Below are positions 1-4,850 of a stretch of 5,376 bases of DNA, one piece after another. Location: NCBI GenBank assembly GCA_045590935.1, contig JAZNSA010000077.1, positions 1-5,376 on the forward strand, read 5' to 3'. Each line of letters opens with the position of its first letter. The stretch's first letter is position 1. The DNA is from CAKSHP01 sp045590935. GTDB lineage: Bacteria > Bacillota > Clostridia > UBA1381 > UMGS1253. The translations under genes and the position numbers were made by a program. A model generated the notes under the pieces. The model worked only from the letters and a program-made list of their open reading frames with translations, was not told where the DNA came from and did not search any database.

Positions 1-23
1 TGGCTTTACGGAGGAGGATATAA

Positions 24-509
24 ATGAACAAAATTTTTAAAACAATTTTAAAGGCTGAGCGTGAGCTTGGGGAGCGGCTTTTGAGAAGATGTCCGGGGAA
101 TGATTGCATATTGTATAAGGATATATATATGAGGCTTATCAATTTAAAAATTGACTACGATATAAATATTGATTTAACAGAAACAACAAAGGCACTTATG
201 AAAGCGGAAGCACAGAGACTTATTTCCGAAATAGACAAGCTTTTTTTCTACAACAGGGATATTAAGCGGGAAATATTATTAAGCGGAGGGAGAGAGAGGA
301 AAATGACGAGAACAGAGGCAAAGGAAGCAATGCGCCAAAGGGCTGCAATTCGTTTCAATGGAATAAACTATAGCTTTATTTCTGCAATTATATATAGAAG
401 CTATATGAACGGAAATAAGCTTTCAGAGGACAGGATGGAATGCGAGTTATATGATAAATGCGGGCATAGCGTAACAATTGCTATGGTTGAAAATATAGAA
501 AGGATATGA
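24..509 (+). CDS. Hypothetical phage protein, apparent fusion of two small proteins (161 aa)
   Basis: The ATG follows GGAGGAGG at 10-17 with 6 nt spacing, a strong start. Residues 1-93 are charged and helical-looking and I do not recognise them. Residues 94-161 (MTRTEAKEAMRQ... FNGINYSFISAIIYR... HSVTIAMVENIERI) resemble a free-standing ~60-70 aa protein common in Firmicutes phages, usually starting at the equivalent of Met94; this is memory of the family pattern, not a search. The join (residues about 86-93, LSGGRERK) is encoded by purine-rich DNA including GGAGGG at 285-290 and GAGG at 296-299, just before ATG 303, so it looks like a translated ribosome site. Either two genes fused by loss of a stop, or the C-terminal protein is also made from 303. 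The stop overlaps the next start (ATGA, 506-509). No catalytic motif is visible; function unknown. Confidence 0.85.
   Translation: MNKIFKTILKAERELGERLLRRCPGNDCILYKDIYMRLINLKIDYDINIDLTETTKALMKAEAQRLISEIDKLFFYNRDIKREILLSGGRERKMTRTEAKEAMRQRAAIRFNGINYSFISAIIYRSYMNGNKLSEDRMECELYDKCGHSVTIAMVENIERI
303..509 (+). other. Possible internal in-frame start giving a separate 68-aa phage protein
   Basis: ATG 303-305 is in frame with the longer gene, codes for its Met94, and is preceded by GGAGGG (285-290, 12 nt away) and GAGG (296-299, 3 nt away). The 68-aa product would be the recognisable phage-type small protein by itself. Neither spacing is ideal, so independent initiation is plausible but unproven. 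Confidence 0.4.
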
Positions 510-748
510 GAGAAATGAAACTGATAAGAAAAGCAGGCACTTTTTTTGTACATATTATGGTGATTGTGTTATCGTTTGATGGGGCAAGGCTTGTTTATGA
601 TATTTTACGCCCGTATGCTGTTTTGGAGAGAGGGTATAGCGATGCGGTCGGCGGAGAGCTTTTTGCAGCAGTTTTTATTGGAATGGTTTTATATTTGGTT
701 TTGGATAAGGCGGCAAGCTTCATCTGCAAAGCGATTTTAGAAAAGTAA
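506..748 (+). CDS. Small two-helix membrane protein (80 aa)
   Basis: The start ATG overlaps the upstream stop as ATGA (506-509), so translation is probably coupled; a second ATG at 515 (Met4) is an alternative. Hydrophobic stretches at about residues 10-24 (AGTFFVHIMVIVLSF) and 50-66 (GELFAAVFIGMVLYLVL) predict two transmembrane helices with a basic N-terminus (K5, R8, K9) on the cytoplasmic side, giving a hairpin with a ~25-residue loop. The loop end SDAVGGELF resembles an AxGGE motif I associate with small membrane proteins of Clostridia phages, without known function. It is too small and too early in the module to call a holin; the genes after it are replication genes, not lysis genes. It is the last gene before the signal-rich gap. 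Confidence 0.75.
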   Translation: MREMKLIRKAGTFFVHIMVIVLSFDGARLVYDILRPYAVLERGYSDAVGGELFAAVFIGMVLYLVLDKAASFICKAILEK

Positions 749-782
749 AGCGGCGCAGAAGTTAAAAAACAAACTGCGCCGC
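741..782 (-). terminator. Leftward rho-independent terminator-like hairpin
   Basis: GCGGCGCAG at 750-758 pairs perfectly with CTGCGCCGC at 774-782 around a 15-nt loop (759-773). Read on the minus strand, the stem is followed by TTTACTTTTCT, an imperfect but usable U-tract; read on the plus strand it is followed by CACCTGGTAC with no U-run. The signal is therefore better as a terminator of leftward transcription, although the same hairpin forms in + strand RNA after the membrane-protein gene and could protect its 3' end. Confidence 0.55.
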
Positions 783-810
783 CACCTGGTACTATAACAG
801 AACTAACAAC
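741..810 (-). ncRNA. Predicted ~70-nt antisense RNA upstream of rep
   Basis: A good sigma-A promoter on the minus strand (817-845) would start transcription near 810. About 28 nt on is a 9-bp GC-rich hairpin (782-774 with 758-750) followed by UUUACUUUU. The predicted RNA begins GUUGUUAGUUCUG, carries a U-rich 15-nt loop, and overlaps the last 8 bp of the membrane-protein gene. No ATG or other ribosome-bound start lies between promoter and hairpin, and no minus-strand gene lies downstream. It is complementary to any + strand message reading from 748 into rep. Inferred from sequence signals only; ends are approximate. Confidence 0.5.
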
Positions 811-866
811 ACATTTATTGTACCATATAAGACGTAAAAAGTCAAGCTTTTTTGCAAAAATGTGTT
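808..866. repeat. 9-bp inverted repeat flanking the leftward promoter
   Basis: AACACATTT at 808-816 and its exact reverse complement AAATGTGTT at 858-866 bracket the minus-strand promoter, one arm over the predicted start site and the other upstream of its -35. Arm centres are 50 bp apart, close to five helical turns, an arrangement that would suit a looping or cooperative repressor. A second, weaker inverted pair (TGGTAC 787-792, GTACCA 820-825) overlaps the -10. Confidence 0.4.
817..845 (-). promoter_or_regulatory. Leftward sigma-A promoter with extended -10
   Basis: On the minus strand TTGACT (845-840; 5 of 6 to TTGACA) is followed after exactly 17 bp by TACAAT (822-817; 5 of 6 to TATAAT), and TGG immediately precedes the -10, giving the extended TGn element. 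The predicted start is about 810. It points away from rep and into a gap without minus-strand genes. It is the best promoter-like sequence I see in the window. Confidence 0.6.
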
Positions 867-876
867 CGGAAAAGTT

Positions 877-899
877 TAAAACGTGCTGAGGGCGTTTTA
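877..899. promoter_or_regulatory. Dyad, candidate operator or origin element before rep
   Basis: TAAAACG (877-883) and CGTTTTA (893-899) form a perfect 7-bp inverted repeat around a 9-bp centre, extendable by a T/G pair. It lies 43 bp upstream of the rep start and would sit over the -35 region of the weak TATGAT candidate -10 at 906-911. Neither arm is followed by a convincing U-run, so a binding site is a better reading than a terminator. Confidence 0.35.
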
Positions 900-905
900 G
901 GCTTG

Positions 906-920
906 TATGATTAATATTAA
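906..920 (+). promoter_or_regulatory. Weak candidate -10 and AT palindrome before rep
   Basis: TATGAT at 906-911 matches TATAAT in 5 of 6 positions but has no recognisable -35 at 16-18 bp. It runs into the perfect 10-bp palindrome TTAATATTAA (911-920). If used, it would give a rep leader of about 20-25 nt and probably need an activator. Rep may instead be read through from the upstream genes. Confidence 0.25.
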
Positions 921-941
921 GAAATCGACAGGAGAAAAAAT

Positions 942-1712
942 ATGCGTACATGGTACAGAGAGCAAAAATATATATGCGGAGATAATTTTATAGATATTCA
1001 AATTTTTCCTGTTTATCCTCCTGCAAAGGGGAGAAGAGGAAAAAGAAAGCCGACAACGGAAATTCAGGCAAGGCTCAACGAAGAAAATGCCAAAAAGAAA
1101 TATATCAGGCTTATACATAGCAATTTTAAAAATAAGGATTATGAGCTAACGTTGACGTATGACGAGGACAGCAGACCCGAAAGCGAAGAGGAAGCAAAAA
1201 AAGACATACAGCGTTTTTTCAGAAGAGTCAGAACTATATATAAAAAGCTTGGGATTGAATTTAAGTATATATGGACGATGGAGCGGTCGTCAACAGGCAA
1301 GATACATTTTCATATTTTTATGAGCGGCGGAGCAGACCGAACAGAGCTTGAGGATATATGGAAAAAAGGCTATGCAAACACAAAATCGCTCAAATTTTCG
1401 AAAAACGGAGTTGCGGGGTTAGCGCATTATACGCTAAAGGACAAGCCTCTTACATACAGGCGGTGGAGCGGAAGCAAGAATTTAAAGAAGCCTGAGATGC
1501 CTCGTTCTAATGATTATCGTATAACAAAGACAAAAGCGAGGAAGTTATACGAAATCTACGAAAGATACGAGGAGTTTGAAAGCGAGTATCCCGAATATAA
1601 AAAATTTCTTAAGGATTATAGCGTTGCGGAGGTAAAAGCGATGCACAATCAAATAAATTATGAGTATTATTTTTCGATTAGGCTTTATCGAACAAATTTT
1701 CTCAAGGAATGA
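942..1712 (+). CDS. HUH-family rolling-circle type replication initiator (Rep), 256 aa
   Basis: ATG follows AGGAG at 930-934 with 7 nt spacing. The protein shows the three HUH Rep motifs in order: motif 1 YELTLTYDED (67-76), the HUH metal-binding motif HFHIF (His122 and His124, after KYIWTMERSSTGK), and a Tyr/Lys motif AHYTLKDK (Tyr163 likely nucleophile, Lys166). The spacing and the later RRWSGSKNLKKP segment resemble the microvirus VP4 / filamentous-phage G2P type Rep domain also found in many Firmicutes prophages. Such enzymes nick one strand at an origin and attach covalently to the 5' end through the tyrosine. The basic N-terminus (KGRRGKRKP, 29-37) may help DNA binding; residues 195-256 are charged and without a known domain, and no helicase domain is present. 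It heads the tight gene string after the signal-rich gap, which may hold its origin. The family call is firm; the real substrate is inferred. Confidence 0.85.
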   Translation: MRTWYREQKYICGDNFIDIQIFPVYPPAKGRRGKRKPTTEIQARLNEENAKKKYIRLIHSNFKNKDYELTLTYDEDSRPESEEEAKKDIQRFFRRVRTIYKKLGIEFKYIWTMERSSTGKIHFHIFMSGGADRTELEDIWKKGYANTKSLKFSKNGVAGLAHYTLKDKPLTYRRWSGSKNLKKPEMPRSNDYRITKTKARKLYEIYERYEEFESEYPEYKKFLKDYSVAEVKAMHNQINYEYYFSIRLYRTNFLKE

Positions 1713-1725
1713 AAGGAGCAATTTT

Positions 1726-2181
1726 ATGAGGTATGAGAGCAGAATAACAGAGGATAATGAACAAGAGTTTGTTTTTGAGTGGGCGCAGATGCAAAGCGGC
1801 AAATATCCTGAGCTTAAATTGATGTACCACGTTCCAAACGAAGGCAAGAGAAGCGCAAGCTATGGAGCAAGGCTTAAGAGGAGCGGAATGAAAACGGGGG
1901 TGAGTGATATTTGTCTGCCTGTTTCAAGAGGCGGTTATCACGGCTTATATATTGAGCTTAAGGTAAACAAAAATAAGCCTACAAAGGAACAGCGGGAATT
2001 TACAGAGCTTATGCTTGAGCAGGAATATCTGGCTTGCGTGTGCTATGGAGCGGATGAGGCAACAAGTATGATAAAAAAGTATTTGTCTTTGCCAAAAATT
2101 ACGCTAAGACAGCTTTTGGTTGCTATGCAGGAACAATGTGGGATAAGCATAGAAAAAGCATATATGCAGGGGGATATATGA
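1726..2181 (+). CDS. VRR-NUC domain nuclease (151 aa)
   Basis: The start at ATG 1726 is chosen because AAAGGAG (1712-1718) sits 7 nt upstream; a longer frame from 1660 would overlap rep by 53 bp without a ribosome site. The sequence is a classic VRR-NUC (PD-(D/E)XK superfamily) protein: an N-terminal acidic residue (Glu12 or Glu14), YHVPNEGKRS (34-43), then GVSD with catalytic Asp61, IELK with Glu77 and Lys79, and a conserved Gln89 in KPTKEQREF. All predicted catalytic residues are present. Phage members are single-domain structure-specific endonucleases thought to act on branched DNA such as Holliday junctions or flaps during replication or recombination. The last ~35 residues (ITLRQLLVAMQEQ...) extend past the usual core and are not recognised. 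The stop overlaps the next start as ATGA. Confidence 0.9.
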   Translation: MRYESRITEDNEQEFVFEWAQMQSGKYPELKLMYHVPNEGKRSASYGARLKRSGMKTGVSDICLPVSRGGYHGLYIELKVNKNKPTKEQREFTELMLEQEYLACVCYGADEATSMIKKYLSLPKITLRQLLVAMQEQCGISIEKAYMQGDI

Positions 2182-2351
2182 GAGGGACAAGCCCGACAAG
2201 GCGACAAAAAATTCAAATGGAGCATGTTGGATTAAATTCTGATAATTGGCTTGTTATAAGAGACAATATTGAATATATGCGAATTATACATAGGCATACA
2301 GCAACGGAGCGGATAATTCCAAAGACAATTCTTGAGGCGGTGAAAAGATGA
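2178..2351 (+). CDS. DUF6906-like phage microprotein (57 aa)
   Basis: ATG 2178 overlaps the nuclease stop (ATGA) and follows AGGGGG at 2168-2173, so it is preferred over the earlier in-frame ATG at 2136, which lies inside the nuclease gene. The pattern SPTRRQKIQMEHVGLNSDNWLVIRD... IIHRHTATERII matches the small phage family with R-PTR-QK, GLNP-NW and IHR-TG signatures that I know as DUF6906. It is basic, probably a compact DNA- or protein-binding fold; function is unknown in the family. It lies between a nuclease and a Cys-rich microprotein and is coupled to both by 4-bp overlaps. Confidence 0.75.
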   Translation: MRGTSPTRRQKIQMEHVGLNSDNWLVIRDNIEYMRIIHRHTATERIIPKTILEAVKR

Positions 2352-2524
2352 TTGTATGCGACAAGTGCAAAAACAAATTTAATGATTACAGCATAACGGA
2401 GTGTAAGCATCCTGCGGTAAATAAAAAGATAGGCAGGTATATGTGTATATGCTGTTGTATACCGTGTAAGCATTTTAAACACGAAGGGCTTGGATATAAA
2501 TGCATATATCCAAAAGAAAAATAA
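2348..2524 (+). CDS. Cysteine-rich microprotein, probable zinc-binding (58 aa)
   Basis: ATG 2348 overlaps the upstream stop as ATGA and has GAGG (2334-2337) and GGTGA (2339-2343) ahead of it. The 58 residues include nine cysteines (4, 7, 19, 33, 35, 36, 37, 40, 52) and three histidines (21, 42, 45), enough for two zinc sites: CDKC (4-7) with Cys19/His21, and the cluster CICCCIPC (33-40) with His42/His45 and Cys52. There is no hydrophobic helix or signal peptide. Small phage proteins of this 'C-xx-C ... C-K-H-F ... YKC' kind are common between replication genes, but no function is established. Its size and the strict overlap with its neighbour argue that it is a real gene and not noise. Confidence 0.75.
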   Translation: MIVCDKCKNKFNDYSITECKHPAVNKKIGRYMCICCCIPCKHFKHEGLGYKCIYPKEK

Positions 2525-2542
2525 AAAAAGGAGAATGAAATT

Positions 2543-2914
2543 ATGACAGAACAGGCAATTGTAAAAATTAACGAGGAAATGCAAAAGGATGCAGACAATA
2601 AGTATTTGGAAATCTTAGGGCATTATGTAATTGACAGGTGCGAGGACAAGCTGTGTGCTGAAAAGGTAATAAAAGGCACATTAACGCTTAAGGGAGCCTT
2701 TGAAGAGATTAAGAAAAAGGCTAAAAAAACGGCAAAGAACGGGTGTTCAGTAATGAAAGACAGAGAGATATTTGATGTTGTTGACAGATATTTTGGTTTT
2801 AGTGTTGACGATAAACAAAGGCAAAAAAGCATATCCTCTGTTGATGGAGTAGAGGTATCGGAAAAAACTCCATCTGTAAACGCTTTAGATTTGGACTTTG
2901 AAAGTCTTATATAG
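2543..2914 (+). CDS. PcfK-like protein (123 aa)
   Basis: ATG 2543 follows AAAGGAG (2527-2533) by 9 nt. Residues 1-83 are a helical, mostly basic domain (KYLEILGHYVIDRC, then LKGAFEEIKKKAKKTAKNG, then MKDREIFDVVDRYFGF) matching the PcfK-like family named after the pCF10 conjugative plasmid protein. Residues about 87-112 are a Ser/Lys-rich linker and the C-terminus ends in the acidic-hydrophobic tail ALDLDFESLI, which recalls the interaction tips of SSB-type proteins. PcfK is almost always encoded directly before PcfJ, as here (16 nt gap to the PcfJ start). The pair occurs in plasmids, ICEs and phages; its biochemical role is not established. Confidence 0.8.
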   Translation: MTEQAIVKINEEMQKDADNKYLEILGHYVIDRCEDKLCAEKVIKGTLTLKGAFEEIKKKAKKTAKNGCSVMKDREIFDVVDRYFGFSVDDKQRQKSISSVDGVEVSEKTPSVNALDLDFESLI

Positions 2915-2930
2915 CGGAGGGGTGAGTGAT

Positions 2931-4832
2931 ATGGTACTAAGCAAAGAAATAAAAGAGATGGAATTTAAGCCGTATAGCGGACCTGAAATGTGCTCTTTTA
3001 TGGTATACGACAACATTATTAAACAAAAAAACAGAGAATTACATATTTTTGATTTCGTTGCAAACAGACAACGAATGAGCAATTATTCGATGCCGAGCGA
3101 TGTCAGGCTCGTTATCGATAAAGAAAAATCGGATTATTATATTGTTGCTGGCGATAAATCCGGGAGAAAGGATATATCTGAGTTGATAGGCGGAATAAAA
3201 TACTCATATCCCGAAATAGAAAAGACAACAGAAACGCATTTAAAAAAGGTTATAGGGGCAAAAGGACGAACGGATAATCACTGTATGGCCGAGCTTATGG
3301 ATTTTTTAAGAGACATACGCTGGGAACATAAAGCAAAAACGAGAGAAAAAAACGGTTATATCCAAAATGACTATATATCCGAATGTCCTACAGAGCTTCC
3401 CGATGGGCTTGAAAGATGGATAAGAGGCGAAATTCTGTCAAACGATAAAACACTTGTTTATAAAAAGGGGAACCTTCGGGGAACGTGCTATTTGTGCGGC
3501 AGAAAAGTAACAAGAACAAATAAGCGATTTATACAGAACAATTATGTTAGATGCCCGGATTGCGGCAGTGAGGTCCTTTGCGTGCTTGAGGGCGGAGCTT
3601 CGTGGAGAAATGATTATGTAAAGAACATTGCATTTATGCAAAAAGATAATAGCGGAGCGGTGTGGATTAGAGTTTTTCACATAGTAAGGGATACAAAAAT
3701 AGAATATAAGCCTATGAAGAAGTATTTGGATGAAATAGTGAGGTATTGCATAAGCAAAGGCGGCAAGGTGGCAATGTGGCAGAAAGAGAGAAAACAAAGC
3801 TATTTTATGAGGTCCATAGCATATGAGTGTCCTGAGTGGCAAAGAACAGAGAGAGTTCATATTTATGAGCCGAGTATTTTGTTTACTGAAAACATAGAAG
3901 AGACAACAGAAAACACTTGTCTGCAATATGCGAAGATAATTGATTATATAGATAATCCAAAAACTTATACAGATGCGATACAATATGCAATAAGCTTTGC
4001 GAGGTATCCTGTGATGGAGTTTTTATATAAAAGCGGATTCTATCAGCTTGTAAATCAAAAAATAGGCCACAATCCTGCACCATACGCAATAAGATGGCAA
4101 CAAAAAAAGCTTGCAGATTGCTTTAAATTTCCTCTTCGGATGCTGAAGCTTCAAGAACCGCACGAATGGAATATGGAGCAGATTGATACAGTAAACAACC
4201 TTTACAAAATTGTATCGGAAAAAGAGCTGTTGGAAATAGTAAAAGGCAAGTTTAAAATAGATATACTTAAGCAGGTACTTAAGTATATGACACTTGCGAA
4301 GTTCAAGAAATATATTGAGTTTAAAGGCGTGTCAGAAAATGATTACAAAGACTATATTATAGAGTGTGAAAAACTGAAATTTGACATGAAGAATAAAAGC
4401 GTGTTGTTTCCTAAGGATTTCAAATCGGCGCATAACAGAACTATGAATATGGTTGATTTTGAAGAGAATAAAGCAATGTATAAGAAGTTTGAAAAGATAG
4501 CACAGTCGTTGGAGCGGTTTAATTTTGAGGGTGAAGAATTGCTTATAAGAGTAGCCAAAACTCCACACGAGCTTAAGCGTGAGGGAAGTGTATTACATCA
4601 TTGTGTTGGTGGGTATGCTGAGAGGGTTGCAAAAAAAGAAACCAGTATATTCTTTATAAGGCAAAAAGACAATCCTGATGCGCCGTATTTTACATTGGAA
4701 CTGAGAGACAAAAAAATTGTTCAGTGCAGAGGAAGAAGCAACAAGAGTTATGAACACGAAGCTAATGTGAAAATGTTTGTAGACAAATGGTATAGCGAAA
4801 TCGTGTTAAAAGAGAAAAAGAAAACTGCATAA
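2931..4832 (+). CDS. PcfJ-like protein with zinc ribbon (633 aa)
   Basis: ATG 2931 is chosen over a TTG at 2898 because GGAGG (2916-2920) and GGTGA (2921-2925) lie just upstream and the TTG falls inside pcfK. A four-cysteine zinc ribbon is visible: CYLC (186-189) and CPDC (208-211), with one further Cys217. The C-terminal PcfJ domain spans about 537-625: LLIRVAKTPHELKREG, then the hallmark HHCVGGY (556-562), then FFIRQ, FTLELRD (587-593), and QCRGRSNK (598-605). The region 220-536 is long, charged and helical without a domain I recognise. This is close to full family length with no frameshift. Named from pCF10 PcfJ, the family has no proven activity; the conserved His-His-Cys could suggest a catalytic or metal site (inference). 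It follows its partner pcfK and precedes a DUF3102 gene by 18 nt. It carries a perfect 28-bp dyad at 4261-4288. Confidence 0.88.
   Translation: MVLSKEIKEMEFKPYSGPEMCSFMVYDNIIKQKNRELHIFDFVANRQRMSNYSMPSDVRLVIDKEKSDYYIVAGDKSGRKDISELIGGIKYSYPEIEKTTETHLKKVIGAKGRTDNHCMAELMDFLRDIRWEHKAKTREKNGYIQNDYISECPTELPDGLERWIRGEILSNDKTLVYKKGNLRGTCYLCGRKVTRTNKRFIQNNYVRCPDCGSEVLCVLEGGASWRNDYVKNIAFMQKDNSGAVWIRVFHIVRDTKIEYKPMKKYLDEIVRYCISKGGKVAMWQKERKQSYFMRSIAYECPEWQRTERVHIYEPSILFTENIEETTENTCLQYAKIIDYIDNPKTYTDAIQYAISFARYPVMEFLYKSGFYQLVNQKIGHNPAPYAIRWQQKKLADCFKFPLRMLKLQEPHEWNMEQIDTVNNLYKIVSEKELLEIVKGKFKIDILKQVLKYMTLAKFKKYIEFKGVSENDYKDYIIECEKLKFDMKNKSVLFPKDFKSAHNRTMNMVDFEENKAMYKKFEKIAQSLERFNFEGEELLIRVAKTPHELKREGSVLHHCVGGYAERVAKKETSIFFIRQKDNPDAPYFTLELRDKKIVQCRGRSNKSYEHEANVKMFVDKWYSEIVLKEKKKTA
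4261..4288. repeat. Perfect 11-bp inverted repeat inside pcfJ
   Basis: ATATACTTAAG (4261-4271) and CTTAAGTATAT (4278-4288) are exact reverse complements separated by CAGGTA, encoding residues 444-453 (DILKQVLKYM). The stem is mostly A-U. It might be a protein-binding dyad, an mRNA hairpin, or a by-product of the repeated Leu-Lys codons. Confidence 0.6.
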
Positions 4833-4850
4833 AGGAAGGGGAAATGTGAT

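Noticed and set aside
506..748. Holin
   Set aside because: Two hydrophobic helices and small size would allow it, but the context is early/replication genes with no endolysin nearby.
750..782. Rho-independent terminator for the upstream + strand genes
   Set aside because: The hairpin is followed on the + strand by CACCTGGTAC with no U-run; the tail fits the leftward direction better.
860..889. 9-codon frame (MCSEKFKTC) as a possible leader peptide
   Set aside because: No Shine-Dalgarno sequence precedes the ATG and there is no attenuator with a U-run after it.
595..951. 118-aa minus-strand reading frame
   Set aside because: It spans the membrane-protein gene and the structured gap, has no ribosome site, would begin upstream of the leftward promoter, and its composition is that of an antisense frame.
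907..993. 28-codon + strand frame overlapping the rep start out of frame
   Set aside because: No convincing ribosome site; the rep start has a clear AGGAG at 930-934.
3438..3983. 181-aa minus-strand reading frame inside pcfJ
   Set aside because: It is antisense to a well-supported PcfJ frame, has no ribosome site, and is rich in Cys/Ile/Leu/Ser as expected from complementing purine-rich coding sequence.
4631..4637. A7 run in pcfJ as a programmed frameshift site
   Set aside because: The PcfJ domain continues in the same frame through it, and A-runs are common in this AT-rich sequence.
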